Positions 25,201-33,242 are shown, counted from the stretch's first letter. The stretch is DNA of 46,444 nt from RGIG1681 sp045650505 (GCA_045650505.1 JAZRRE010000014.1:1-46444); one strand, 5' to 3'. Made by a program: numbers and translations. The notes: generated from the sequence alone by a model not told the origin.

Positions 25201-25873
25201 CTTTAAGTCTATTTGATAAATCCAAGAAAATTCTTGCATTTTCTGCTTGGGTTTTAAGAGGCCCAAGTTGTCTTTCAAGTTCAACAATAATATCGTTGAT
25301 ACGAGTTAAATTTTCGTTAACACGACCAAGTTTATTTTCAGATTGATTTTTATCTTCTTTAAACTTTGAAATTCCTGCTGTTTCTTCAAAAACATTTCTT
25401 CTGTCTTCTGGCTTTGCAGACAAAATGCTATCAATCTTACCTTGACCAATAACCGAATAACTTTCTTTTCCAAGACCAATTTCACGAAGAGCGTCAACGA
25501 TGTCTTTTCTTCTGCAAGTGCTTTTATTGATTAAATATTCACTTTCGCCACTTTTATAAAGCTTTCGAGTGAGCACAATTTCATCAAGGTCATAACTTGC
25601 GAACATTCTTTCTTTGTTATTAAAAAATAACGATACTTCACAGTAAGACTGCGCTTTTCTCTTTTCAGTTCCATTAAAAATAACATCTTGCATTGATGAA
25701 CCACGCATAGATTTTGCACTAGATTCACCCATAACAAAACGAATTGAGTCTGCAACATTACTCTTTCCACAACCATTAGGACCAACAATTGCTGTGATTC
25801 CTGACTCAAATTTAATTTCTACTTTATCAGCAAACGACTTAAAACCATAGATGTCTATTTTTTCGAAATTCAT
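22280..25873 (-). CDS. smc: Chromosome segregation protein SMC
   Basis: Condensin subunit that organises the chromosome with ScpAB. The 1197-aa protein has the N-terminal Walker A GPNGCGKSNVADSIRF, two long coiled-coil arms, a central hinge at about residues 510-670 (GGKVIGAVASLMRVPSKY to FSPQGTLTGGS), the C-terminal signature LSGGEKALTAVAILF and a Walker B ending VLDEIEAALDD. AGGAT precedes the ATG, 9 nt after the rnc stop. Order rnc-smc-ftsY is the Bacillus order. Confidence 0.97.
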   Translation of the reverse strand: MNFEKIDIYGFKSFADKVEIKFESGITAIVGPNGCGKSNVADSIRFVMGESSAKSMRGSSMQDVIFNGTEKRKAQSYCEVSLFFNNKERMFASYDLDEIVLTRKLYKSGESEYLINKSTCRRKDIVDALREIGLGKESYSVIGQGKIDSILSAKPEDRRNVFEETAGISKFKEDKNQSENKLGRVNENLTRINDIIVELERQLGPLKTQAENARIFLDLSNRLKELEINIYVYQYDNSSVQKQKIYEVINAINEELALKQTELEQSMNEYDFMQNRIAELDETIGNLRDELLNLTVDLEKQNGEIKLYNEKISILKEQNEKMLAEIENGKFVAENQAKESEELNAKKQELEESIKTLEHELKQCESSYSSTIEKLSLGETNAESLDSEFYSTLEQSGDIKSLLLKYQTELESLKARQAELNSEKDELESNKREYDSRIETAEEEIEKQEEKQEQKQEEKSAIIEKINEINEEYAEISELIDEKKVEYHSGLSKLNVLSEMKEYNEGFAISVKRLLEQAQEGTSIGGKVIGAVASLMRVPSKYEVAIEMALGASVQNIVTKNEDDAKDLIAYLKNNKFGRVTFLPVTSVKERTISALVESKLSMKGVLGVASELIEFDKKYERVFNSLLGSTVIVDTTDNALEFSRATNYSSKVVTLEGDVFSPQGTLTGGSRKDNGVGLLSRDREIEELKVKLEKVKTEIDELTSKQEVLKNKGTELSDEMSKIGDEIHNIEASKQKLEAIIDALENQKDDAEEELADLEISFTAILDKIDFVENQIAKITEEQQSVDSKKSKASENKKQASDTFAKLRGERDELFQKLGEIRISLETEKNNLKTTETDIERLLVATAQNEYKTKETMLEVQKNNQLIADYEQNVADIMATNAFSSSAKKVELVREKIATVVDDKKKCQAKMNEADANKMLLTGEIQRASDKKAKEENHIVKIDTELENLQNRVWEQYQMTYADAKAVVLDEFDIKAGGEEAAEIKRKISRLGNVNLSAIEDIKLISERYDDMSKQRDDLERAKADLESIIKDLTTRMEEKFKERFNQIRANFQVIFRELFGGGRADICLDDENNVLECGIDIIAEPPGKKLQNITLLSGGEKALTAVAILFSILKLRPMPFCVLDEIEAALDDANVERYAKYLHRYSGDTQFIVITHRKPTMELADALYGVTMEEKGVSKVVSVKLSDAIKLDNAQ

Positions 25874-25882
25874 AAGTTTATC

Positions 25883-26557
25883 CTATACTTTTTTTAAATT
25901 CTTTATTGCTTCGCTAGCAGCATTTTCTTCTGCTGTTCGTTTGTTTGAACCTTTGCCTGTTCCCATTTTCACATCGTTAATGAAAACTGAAGTTTTATAA
26001 ACCGGCATATGGTCAGCACCAGACTTTGAAGTGCTGTAAACTATCTTTGCAGTTTTGAGCATTTCTTGAAGTTTTGTTTTAGGGTCATCAACATAACCTG
26101 TAACTTTCAAGTTTTCAATGATATCACCAACTGCAACGGTGAAGAATTTTTTAACTTCTTCAATTCCACCATCAATATAAATGGCACCACAAATTGCCTC
26201 AAACATATCACATTTGATTGCTTTTGACTGTGTTGTGTTTCGACTTTCGCCCACACCCTTGATAAGATATTTATCAAGACCAAGTCTATCAACTGCTTCA
26301 GCAAGTGGCTTTTCACTAACAATCATTGCACGAGTTTTTGATAAATCACCTTCTTTGCCTTTAAACTCTCTGTAGAGTTTTTCAGTGATTATAAACTCAA
26401 TGATTGCGTCACCCAAAAACTCAAGTCTTTCATTTGACTCAACTCTGTGTTCATTTGAATAACTTGAATGTGTGAGTGCTTTGACTAAAAGTTTTTTGGT
26501 TTTAAATTTATAACCAATTATCTTCTCAACCTCTGTTAAATTAACAAGTTCTTTCAT
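25883..26557 (-). CDS. rnc: Ribonuclease III
   Basis: Cuts double-stranded RNA in rRNA maturation and mRNA processing. The roughly 224-aa protein has the catalytic signature NERLEFLGDAIIEF, the second metal-site region FEAICGAIYIDGG, and a C-terminal double-stranded RNA-binding domain (PKTKLQEMLK to NKRTAEENAASEAIKNL). I prefer the ATG at 26557, 6 nt after AGGTGA and one base after the plsX stop; a GTG at 26566 inside plsX is also in frame. Confidence 0.96.
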   Translation of the reverse strand: MKELVNLTEVEKIIGYKFKTKKLLVKALTHSSYSNEHRVESNERLEFLGDAIIEFIITEKLYREFKGKEGDLSKTRAMIVSEKPLAEAVDRLGLDKYLIKGVGESRNTTQSKAIKCDMFEAICGAIYIDGGIEEVKKFFTVAVGDIIENLKVTGYVDDPKTKLQEMLKTAKIVYSTSKSGADHMPVYKTSVFINDVKMGTGKGSNKRTAEENAASEAIKNLKKV

Positions 26558-26558
26558 A

Positions 26559-27575
26559 TTATTCACCTGCTAAATTTGAATTTTTAATACCTTCACGCAT
26601 TTTTTCAATGTAGTTTGATTTATGAATGTTAAGCACTTGCAAAACACAAGAATAAATTGTTTTTGCTTTGCTTGAACCATGTGATTTAACCAAAATTTTG
26701 TCAATACCTAAAAATGGTGAACCACCAACTTCGGTATAATTGATTCTCTTTTTAAGATTTTTGAATGCTTTTCTCATAAGCAAATATCCAATTTTAGCAC
26801 GAAGACCGCCTTTTTTAATTTCACTCTTCAACACTGCATTAAATGTATTGATTGTGCCTTCGGCTGCTTTCATTGCAACATTTCCTGTGAAACCGTCACT
26901 AACAAGCACATCAAAGTCACCTGAAAACATTTCACGGGCTTCCATATTACCAACAAAGTTGATTTCTTTTTCGTTTGATAAAAGTTCAAATGTTTGATGA
27001 ATTTGCTCATTACCTTTATGGTCTTCTGTTCCATTTGAAATCAAGGCAACTTTTGGATTTTTAATTCCACACATTGCCTTTACATAAATTGAACCCATAA
27101 TTGCAAATTGTCTTAAATATTCTGGCTTGCAGTCAACATTTGCACCACAGTCAATTAAAAGTGTTGGATTGCCATTAACTGTTGGCAAAAATGGTGCAAG
27201 TGCTGGACGCTTAACACCTTCGATTCTTCCAATAACAAAAAGACCACCAGCAAGAACAGCACCTGTGCTTCCCGCACTAATCATACCAATAACATCTTCT
27301 CTTGTTTTTAAAATGTCAAGAGCAGCAACAAGTGAACTATCTTTTTTTCTTCGAATTGCCATTGTTGGAGATTCGTTGCAGTCAATAACTTCTGGAGCGT
27401 GAACAATTTCAATTCTATCACCCTTGTATCCAACTTCTTTAATAACTTTTTGAATTTTATTTTTGTCACCTGTGAGTATAATTTCAACATCTTCAATTAA
27501 ATTTACGGAGGTTATTGCACCTTTAACAATTTCTTCTGGCATATCTGCGCCAAATACATCAATAACAATTTTCAT
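26559..27575 (-). CDS. plsX: PlsX, phosphate acyltransferase
   Basis: Converts acyl-ACP to acyl-phosphate, the first step of phospholipid synthesis by the PlsXY route. The 338-aa product starts MKIVIDVFGADMPEEIVKGA and has SAGSTGAVLAGG, LIDCGANVDCKPEYL and VSDGFTGNVAMKAAEG. The usual DAMGGD reads DVFGAD here, a small deviation. It leads the unit plsX-rnc-smc-ftsY-PAP2. No acpP gene stands between plsX and rnc, although this is its usual place. Confidence 0.95.
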   Translation of the reverse strand: MKIVIDVFGADMPEEIVKGAITSVNLIEDVEIILTGDKNKIQKVIKEVGYKGDRIEIVHAPEVIDCNESPTMAIRRKKDSSLVAALDILKTREDVIGMISAGSTGAVLAGGLFVIGRIEGVKRPALAPFLPTVNGNPTLLIDCGANVDCKPEYLRQFAIMGSIYVKAMCGIKNPKVALISNGTEDHKGNEQIHQTFELLSNEKEINFVGNMEAREMFSGDFDVLVSDGFTGNVAMKAAEGTINTFNAVLKSEIKKGGLRAKIGYLLMRKAFKNLKKRINYTEVGGSPFLGIDKILVKSHGSSKAKTIYSCVLQVLNIHKSNYIEKMREGIKNSNLAGE

Positions 27576-27592
27576 AAAATTTTTCTCCTAAT

Positions 27593-27607
27593 ATGATACA
27601 GTATCAT
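27593..27607 (-). promoter_or_regulatory. Palindromic operator at the plsX transcription start
   Basis: A perfect 15-bp palindrome, ATGATAC-a-GTATCAT, overlapping the last two bases of the -10 and covering the start-site region. In many Firmicutes plsX is controlled by a fatty-acid regulator such as FapR, which binds near the promoter. I cannot say that this site matches any known consensus. Confidence 0.5.
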
Positions 27608-27634
27608 TATAAATGATTTCATTTATAAATTCAA
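27606..27634 (-). promoter_or_regulatory. Promoter of the plsX-rnc-smc-ftsY operon
   Basis: TTGAAT (27629-27634), 17-nt spacer, perfect TATAAT (27606-27611) on the minus strand. Confidence 0.8.
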
Positions 27635-27687
27635 TTAAAATGAGTAATTATAATAAAAAAGCACACCACTATACAAATTTTTCATAA

Positions 27688-27714
27688 AAGAAAAAAACCA
27701 TTAAAAATGGTTTT
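27688..27714 (-). terminator. Intrinsic terminator after the first methyltransferase-like gene
   Basis: AAAACCATT and AATGGTTTT arms (27694-27702 and 27706-27714) with a 3-nt loop; a T-run follows on the minus strand. The stem overlaps the stop codon. Confidence 0.85.
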
Positions 27715-28411
27715 ATTTTCCTAATTCTATTTCTGGTTGTTTTTCATTTGAAGCATAATATGATGTTTTAAATTTTCTTATTTGAACTTCAGTTGAAATT
27801 GATTCTAAATATTCATACCAATCTTCATAAGAATCAAAAGTTTTTCCATTTAATCCCTTGTGTGGTGCACCACAAAGAAGAATGTCAAATGGTTTGTCAT
27901 ATTTCAAACCTTGACGAATAATATGTTCAGTTGCATCACAAGGTTCAACACCAAATATATAATCAACATTTTGAATGTTTGTACCCCTGCCACTTTTAGC
28001 AAATTCATCACAAATAAAAAATTCTTTTTTGATAGTTTTGATTCCCATTTTTCTTGCTTCATCTGGAAGCAATCTAATGTTGGGGTCAATCGCATATAAT
28101 GTGTTGCCGTATTTTGCAAGTGCCTGCGAAAGTTTACACATTCTGCCTGCTCCAACATCTAAAATTTTGCTAAATCTTATAATTCCATATTTTTGATTTA
28201 TGAAACTAATAAATTCATCTTCTCTTCTTTCTTTTTTATAAAGCCCCATATCTAGCAAAAAATCATAAACCTCATCATCAATGGTTTCACTTTTTCCATC
28301 AAGCCATTCTTGAAGACCTTTCAAAAATTTCTCTTTTTCTTGTTTATTGAATCTATATGGATTTTTTTGCAAATAATATGCTGCAAGCAAATTTAATTCT
28401 GCACCTGTCAT
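27713..28411 (-). CDS. Rossmann-fold methyltransferase-like protein, paralogue 1
   Basis: A 232-aa protein. A helical N-terminal part (about 1-75) leads to an AdoMet-type motif, KILDVGAGR (82-90), followed by an acidic residue in AIDP (D109). Then comes YIFGVEPCDA (C158) and, 22 residues later, LLC (C180), then a FDSYEDW motif. The same pattern with the same spacing occurs in the protein at 43.9 kb. The absence of a standard motif IV makes the methyl transfer reaction uncertain. The gene has its own promoter and terminator between plsX and rpmF, which are neighbours in many bacteria. Confidence 0.7.
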   Translation of the reverse strand: MTGAELNLLAAYYLQKNPYRFNKQEKEKFLKGLQEWLDGKSETIDDEVYDFLLDMGLYKKERREDEFISFINQKYGIIRFSKILDVGAGRMCKLSQALAKYGNTLYAIDPNIRLLPDEARKMGIKTIKKEFFICDEFAKSGRGTNIQNVDYIFGVEPCDATEHIIRQGLKYDKPFDILLCGAPHKGLNGKTFDSYEDWYEYLESISTEVQIRKFKTSYYASNEKQPEIELGK

Positions 28412-28432
28412 AAAATTTCTCCCTTGAACAAA

Positions 28433-28460
28433 ATTTTATCACATATAAACAATTTGTCAA
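28433..28460 (-). promoter_or_regulatory. Promoter of methyltransferase-like gene 1
   Basis: TTGACA (28455-28460), 16-nt spacer, TAAAAT (28433-28438) on the minus strand; AAGGGAG precedes the start codon. Confidence 0.7.
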
Positions 28461-28474
28461 TATCAAAATTTAAA

Positions 28475-28505
28475 CACAAAAAAACACAACCTCTAGGGTT
28501 GTGTT
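28475..28505 (-). terminator. Intrinsic terminator after rpmF
   Basis: AACACAACC and GGTTGTGTT arms (28483-28491 and 28497-28505, loop of 5) followed by a T-run on the minus strand. Confidence 0.88.
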
Positions 28506-28514
28506 AATTTTTAA

Positions 28515-28706
28515 CTATTTCTTTTCGTCAGCTTTAACAGCGATTTTCTTTTCGCCATCATAATAACCACAAGCCTCGCAAACAGCGTGAGCTCTTTTAT
28601 ATTCGTGACATTGTGGACATTCAACAAGTGTTGGAGCTGTAGCTTTCCAGTTAGCAATTCTGCTTCTACCTTTAGCTTTAGATACTTTCCTCTTTGGAAC
28701 TGCCAT
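28515..28706 (-). CDS. rpmF: 50S ribosomal protein L32
   Basis: The 63-aa product has the L32 start MAVPKRKVSKAKGRSR and a zinc-ribbon with C30, C33, C43 and C46, so this is the zinc-binding (C+) form. AGGAGG lies 9-10 nt upstream of the ATG. It is a single-gene unit with a strong promoter and a leader that can form two small hairpins. YceD, which usually precedes rpmF, is absent; ackA stands there. Confidence 0.97.
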   Translation of the reverse strand: MAVPKRKVSKAKGRSRIANWKATAPTLVECPQCHEYKRAHAVCEACGYYDGEKKIAVKADEKK

Positions 28707-28793
28707 TATCGAACCCTCCTATTAGTCTAATTTCAGACTTTAAATTCTAACTTTAAAAGCACACAAAAATGCACTTTTTAACAAAGCATACTA

Positions 28794-28822
28794 ATAATAC
28801 ACCAAGTTTGCAAGTTTGTCAA
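28794..28822 (-). promoter_or_regulatory. Promoter of rpmF
   Basis: Perfect TTGACA (28817-28822), 17-nt spacer, TATTAT (28794-28799) on the minus strand. The leader is about 80 nt and includes an AAAGTGCA...TGTGCTTT stem and an AGTCT...AGACT stem. Confidence 0.85.
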
Positions 28823-28838
28823 TTATATTTTAATAAAT

Positions 28839-30041
28839 TTATTTTGTAAGTCTTTCTGTGTCTTTTGCAATCATTTGTTCTTCATCTGTTGGAATAACAT
28901 AAATTTTAACTTTTGAATCATCAGTTGAGATAACATTCATTTCACCACGTTTGAAGTTTGTGATGTTTTTATCTTTATCAACACAGATTCCAAGACCTTC
29001 AAGACCTTCAAGAACTGATTGACGATATTCACAACCACCTTCACCAACACCAGCGGTAAATGCAATTGCATCAACTGTTCCAAGTGCTGCATAGAAAGCA
29101 CCAATATATTTTTTAACTCTGTATGCATGCATATTGAGAGCAAGTCTGCAATCATCTGCTCTTTCACTTTGTTCATCAGAGAAAGCAATTTCTTCCAAAT
29201 CTCTCATATCATCAGAAATGCAAGAAACACCACCAAGGCCAGATTTTTTGTTAAGGTAGTTGATTGCTTCTTTAATGGTCATTCCTGTTTCACCCATAAT
29301 TCTCTCAAGGATTGAAGGGTCAACATCACCTGATCTAGAACCCATCATAACACCTTCAAGTGGTGTGTAACCCATTGTTGTATCGATACATTTGCCTTCT
29401 TTAACAGCTGAAAGACTTGCACCATTTCCAATGTGACAGATAATAAAGTTACCTTTCTTTCCACAAAGTTTTTCAAGTTCACCAGCGATATATTTGTGGC
29501 TTGTTCCGTGGAAACCATATTTTCTGATTTGCCATTTTGTGTATGCTTCTTTTGGAATAGCATATCTGTAAGCATAGTCAGGCATGCTAGCATGGAATGT
29601 TGTGTCAAAAACAGCAACTTGTGGAACGCCTGGAATCATTTCTTCAACAGCTTTGATACCTGCAATGTTTGCTGGTTGATGAAGAGGTCCAAGTGGAATA
29701 AGTTTTTCAAGTTCAACCATAACTTCATCAGTGATTAAAACTGAATCGTTATAAACTTCACCAGCGTGAAGAACTCTGTGACCAACAGCTTCAATATCTT
29801 CAAGAGAATTGATTGCTGGAACTTTGTCTGAAAGCAAGCAGTCAATAACAACTTTGAGTGCTTGACTGTGATTTTTCATTTCAACTTCTTCAACAAATTT
29901 TCCACCATTTGTTTTGTTTGTGTGGCGACCATCAATGCCAATTCTTTCACAAAGACCTTTTGTGATAACTTGATTTTCTGCAGTATCAATAACTTGATAT
30001 TTAAGTGATGAGCTTCCTGCGTTGATAACTAAAATTTTCAT
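28839..30041 (-). CDS. ackA: Acetate kinase
   Basis: Interconverts acetyl phosphate plus ADP and acetate plus ATP, the ATP-yielding end of acetate fermentation. The 400-aa product has the N-terminal phosphate motif VINAGSSSLKYQ, GHRVLHAG, VFDTTFHASMP, RKYGFHGTSHKY, GNGASL and the C-terminal FTAGVGE and RGEMNVIS segments of the ASKHA fold. It follows pta after about 34 nt and is probably co-transcribed with it. Confidence 0.97.
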   Translation of the reverse strand: MKILVINAGSSSLKYQVIDTAENQVITKGLCERIGIDGRHTNKTNGGKFVEEVEMKNHSQALKVVIDCLLSDKVPAINSLEDIEAVGHRVLHAGEVYNDSVLITDEVMVELEKLIPLGPLHQPANIAGIKAVEEMIPGVPQVAVFDTTFHASMPDYAYRYAIPKEAYTKWQIRKYGFHGTSHKYIAGELEKLCGKKGNFIICHIGNGASLSAVKEGKCIDTTMGYTPLEGVMMGSRSGDVDPSILERIMGETGMTIKEAINYLNKKSGLGGVSCISDDMRDLEEIAFSDEQSERADDCRLALNMHAYRVKKYIGAFYAALGTVDAIAFTAGVGEGGCEYRQSVLEGLEGLGICVDKDKNITNFKRGEMNVISTDDSKVKIYVIPTDEEQMIAKDTERLTK

Positions 30042-30075
30042 AACTTTTCTTTTTTCCTTTTTGTTTTATTTTTTA

Positions 30076-31077
30076 TTATAAAGCTTGAAGTGTTGTGATT
30101 GCCATGCAAAGCACAATTTCATCAGCTGTTGTTCCACGAGATAAATCGTTAACAGGTTTGTTTAAACCTTGAAGAATTGGACCAACTGCTTGAACACCAG
30201 CAAGTCTTTGAACGAGTTTATATCCAATATTTCCAGCGTTAAGGTCTGGGAAGATAAGTGTGTTTGCGTGTCCTGCAACGGTTGAATTTGGCGCTTTAAG
30301 TTTTGCAACACTTGGAACAAGTGCAGCATCTGCTTGAAGTTCTCCATCAACTTTAAGTTCAGGAGCTTTTGTTTTTAAAATTTCAAGTGCCCTTTTAACT
30401 TTGCAAACATTTTCATCTGTCATTTCATCACCAGACTTTGTTGAATAAGTAAGCATTGCAACTTTTGGGTCCATTGAACAAATTGCTTTTGCTGTTTCTG
30501 AAGAAAGCATTGCAATTTCTGCAAGGTCTTCATCTGTTGGATTTGGATTAACACCACAGTCTGCAAAAATCATAAAGCCATTTTCGCCATAATTTTCATT
30601 TGGTGATTCCATAATGAACACTGATGAAACCTTGCTTACGCCTGGTTTCATTTTAACAATTTGGAATGCTGGGCGAAGCACATCAGCAGTGTGAGTAATA
30701 GCGCCAGAAACAACACCATCAGCATCTTCTGTTTTAAGCATAAGCATTGCATAAGCAAGTTTATCTTTTTTTACAGTTTCAAGTGCTTTTTCTTCTGTCA
30801 TTCCCTTTGCTTTACGAAGTTCATAAAGTAAATTAGCATATTCTTTTTGCTTATCGTTTTCTTCAGTTGTGTCAACAAACACAATGTTTGCAAGAGCTTC
30901 TGCAGAAAATTGTGAAGCAAGTTCTGCTTCATTTCCAAGAAGAACAACTTTGCAAAGGTCCATACTAGCAGCTTTTTCAGCAGCAGTCAAAACTCTTTCA
31001 TCTTCAGTTTCAGTCAAAACAATTCTTTTTTCTGTATGTTTTGCCTTTTCAATTAACTTATCAAAAACATTTGACAT
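30076..31077 (-). CDS. pta: Phosphate acetyltransferase
   Basis: Makes acetyl phosphate from acetyl-CoA for AckA. The roughly 333-aa protein is the short form without the N-terminal DRTGG extension. Motifs seen: RIVLTETEDERVL, DGVVSGAITHTADVLRPAFQ, ADCGVNPNPT, MLTYSTKSG, DGELQADAALVPSVA and FPDLNAGNIGYKL. The ATG at 31077 is preferred because MSNVFDKLIEKAK is the usual start and GGAG lies upstream; a longer reading from 31116 adds 13 residues without family support. Confidence 0.96.
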   Translation of the reverse strand: MSNVFDKLIEKAKHTEKRIVLTETEDERVLTAAEKAASMDLCKVVLLGNEAELASQFSAEALANIVFVDTTEENDKQKEYANLLYELRKAKGMTEEKALETVKKDKLAYAMLMLKTEDADGVVSGAITHTADVLRPAFQIVKMKPGVSKVSSVFIMESPNENYGENGFMIFADCGVNPNPTDEDLAEIAMLSSETAKAICSMDPKVAMLTYSTKSGDEMTDENVCKVKRALEILKTKAPELKVDGELQADAALVPSVAKLKAPNSTVAGHANTLIFPDLNAGNIGYKLVQRLAGVQAVGPILQGLNKPVNDLSRGTTADEIVLCMAITTLQAL

Positions 31078-31105
31078 AAATTCTACTCCATTTTTAAAAA
31101 ATTTA

Positions 31106-31133
31106 TTGATTAACAAGCAATTTTGCTTATAAT
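31106..31133 (+). promoter_or_regulatory. Promoter of tmcAL
   Basis: TTGATT (31106-31111), 16-nt spacer, TATAAT (31128-31133). Confidence 0.7.
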
Positions 31134-31137
31134 AGAG

Positions 31138-31166
31138 ATTATATATTAGAGAGATAAAATTTTCAA
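31138..31166 (-). promoter_or_regulatory. Promoter of pta-ackA
   Basis: TTGAAA (31161-31166), 17-nt spacer, perfect TATAAT (31138-31143) on the minus strand. The two divergent -10 boxes lie only 4 nt apart, so polymerase binding at pta and tmcAL should compete. Confidence 0.78.
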
Positions 31167-31183
31167 GTAAATGAGGTAATTTT

Positions 31184-32362
31184 ATGAATTTTTGTGGTGT
31201 TATTTGTGAGTTTAACCCATTTCATAACGGACATAACTATTTGATTTCTGAAGCAAAAAAACAAACAAATGCCGAAATTGTGTGTTTGATGAGTGGAAAC
31301 TTTGTGCAACGCGGCATTCCTGCAATCTGCTCAAAATATGAACGAGCTAAACACGCGATAGAATGTGGTGCTAATGCAGTTTTAGAACTTCCTACCGTTT
31401 TTGCCTGTTCAAATGCCGAAAACTTTGCAGCCGGTGCAATTAAAATTTTTAAAGCACTCGGCATAAATCAAATTGCTTTTGGAATCGAAAACACTGATAT
31501 TGAAATTCTCAAAAAAATTGCAAAACTAAAACACGAAAATTCAATCCGTTTTCAAACAGCATTTAAAAATGAAATTCAAAATGGAATCAATTATAACACC
31601 GCTCTCAAACGCTCAATAGCTAACACCCTTCAAGATGATGAAATTATCGATATTTTAAACAAGCCAAACAATGTGCTTGCTGTTGAATATTTAACAGCAA
31701 TTTTAAAACAAAATGCAAACATTGAAGTTATTGCAATAAACAGATGTGATGACGGCTATGAATCAAACACCCCTGCTGGAAACTTTTTATCAGCAAGTGC
31801 AATAAGAAATTTAATTATTTCAAAAAAAGATTACTCAAAATTTATACCTAAAAATGTAAAAATTGAAGAAGTTTTTGATGTTTCACAACAAACAATGCTT
31901 GAAATTTTAGAAATTTTAAAAATAAGAACAACCAGTGCAGAAGACCTTGAAAAGTTTTATGATTACAGTGAAGGCATTGAATATCGAATCAAAGAAATGG
32001 CTAACAAGTTTTCAACTTTAGATGAAATTAAAGAAGGTGTTGCAACCCCAAGATATCGCCTGCCAAGAGTAAACAAACTTATTTTATACCCACTTCTTGG
32101 CATAACAAAAACAACTGTCAAAACAGCATTAAAATCAAAACCAGCAATTAAAGTGCTTGCAATCAAAAAACAAAACATTGAACTTCTAAAAACTTATAAC
32201 AAAAATAAGATTTCGCTTATTTCAACAAACAAAGATTACAACAACTTATCAAACCCACAAAAACAAATCATTCAAATTGACCTTAATGCAAGCAATATTT
32301 ATAACACAATTATGCTTCACAAAAATAATGAAGACAAAAAAATAGGAACTATGTTTTTATAG
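31184..32362 (+). CDS. tmcAL: TmcAL (YlbM), tRNA-Met cytidine acetate ligase
   Basis: Uses acetate and ATP to form N4-acetylcytidine at the wobble base of elongator tRNA-Met. The 392-aa product has the nucleotidyltransferase-like start CGVICEFNPFHNGHNYLI with HxGH at 14-17, MSGNFVQRG, ELPTVFA, FGIENTD and SASAIR motifs. Length is typical. It is divergent from pta-ackA, whose pathway makes its acetate substrate. GAGGTAATTTT precedes the ATG. It ends in a terminator shared with the convergent pnuC-like gene. Confidence 0.95.
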   Translation: MNFCGVICEFNPFHNGHNYLISEAKKQTNAEIVCLMSGNFVQRGIPAICSKYERAKHAIECGANAVLELPTVFACSNAENFAAGAIKIFKALGINQIAFGIENTDIEILKKIAKLKHENSIRFQTAFKNEIQNGINYNTALKRSIANTLQDDEIIDILNKPNNVLAVEYLTAILKQNANIEVIAINRCDDGYESNTPAGNFLSASAIRNLIISKKDYSKFIPKNVKIEEVFDVSQQTMLEILEILKIRTTSAEDLEKFYDYSEGIEYRIKEMANKFSTLDEIKEGVATPRYRLPRVNKLILYPLLGITKTTVKTALKSKPAIKVLAIKKQNIELLKTYNKNKISLISTNKDYNNLSNPQKQIIQIDLNASNIYNTIMLHKNNEDKKIGTMFL

Positions 32363-32374
32363 TTCCTATTTTTC
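32336..32374. terminator. Bidirectional terminator between tmcAL and the pnuC-like gene
   Basis: A 12-bp perfect stem (32341-32352 with 32359-32370, loop of 6) with A-rich sequence on the left and T-rich on the right; it includes the tmcAL stop codon. Confidence 0.88.
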
Positions 32375-32375
32375 A

Positions 32376-33242
32376 TTATAATTTTTTAGTTCTTGTTTTA
32401 GTTTTTTTAGTTTTTTCTTGTTCTTCAACAACTTGTGTTTCTTCACTTGTTTTTTTATAAACACCAAGTTTTTCTTCAATTATTTGTTGCTGAACAATTT
32501 GATTAAATTTTTCTTCTTGAATCATATATTGATTCACGTAAGTGTTATGTTGATAGAAATAAGTAACAATATCAAATGTTAAATAAGACAAATACATAAT
32601 GATAATGCAAAGACTTCCCTCAAAACCAAATTTTTCACTAACCGCTGCCCACAAGAATATTGTGAAAATTAAAGCGAAAATTCTAAAGATATAATACTCA
32701 AAATATCTTTCGTTACGAAGAAGTGCTGAACAAACCAAAAGTGATGCTGACAAACCATCTAAAATTGGATATTCACCATCAACAGCAAAACTGAAAAGCG
32801 ACAAAACAACCAAAATTGAAACAAAGAACATAACAAACAAAATCTTGTTATAATCTGTTATTTTCTTTCTAATTTGAACAAAACTTCCTTCACTATAATC
32901 TTTCGATAATGCCATAAGTTGAAGTGGAATATAGCAACCAATATAAATAAGTGCATTTGCATAAACTTGATACTTAACTGCAAAGATAAAATATAATACA
33001 CCAACAAGCACACATAACACTAGTGAAATTCTCTTATCTAATCCAGAATAAACATTCCAAAGCATGCCAAGTTCAAGCAATATAAATGCCAAGGGACTGC
33101 AAATTTCTGCAAACACCAAAAATAAACCAATAGCAGAAAAACAAGAAACCATAATAAGTTTAAACAACTTATATTTTTCCGTTTCAGGTTTCACAATTTG
33201 ACCATCATAAAAATCTTGAAAAAATCTATAATCTCCAATCAT
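32376..33242 (-). CDS. PnuC-like nicotinamide riboside transporter
   Basis: A 288-aa protein with seven or so membrane segments. Two stretches fit PnuC: LELGMLWNVYSG with the following FIFAVKYQVYANALIY, and YPILDGLSASLLVCSALLRN followed by RYFEYYIFRIFALIF, which match the family's Asp-containing helix and the W/N-rich last helix. PnuC carries nicotinamide riboside or related vitamins by facilitated diffusion. The N-terminal 30 residues and a lysine/glutamate-rich C-terminal tail of about 60 residues are extra. AGGTGA precedes the start. Vitamin specificity cannot be read; no riboswitch is seen upstream. Confidence 0.7.
   Translation of the reverse strand: MIGDYRFFQDFYDGQIVKPETEKYKLFKLIMVSCFSAIGLFLVFAEICSPLAFILLELGMLWNVYSGLDKRISLVLCVLVGVLYFIFAVKYQVYANALIYIGCYIPLQLMALSKDYSEGSFVQIRKKITDYNKILFVMFFVSILVVLSLFSFAVDGEYPILDGLSASLLVCSALLRNERYFEYYIFRIFALIFTIFLWAAVSEKFGFEGSLCIIIMYLSYLTFDIVTYFYQHNTYVNQYMIQEEKFNQIVQQQIIEEKLGVYKKTSEETQVVEEQEKTKKTKTRTKKL

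Noticed and set aside
22240..25809. Several 60-110 codon frames within smc
   Set aside because: Out-of-frame readings of a long coiled-coil gene, with Lys/Leu-rich composition and no ribosome sites.
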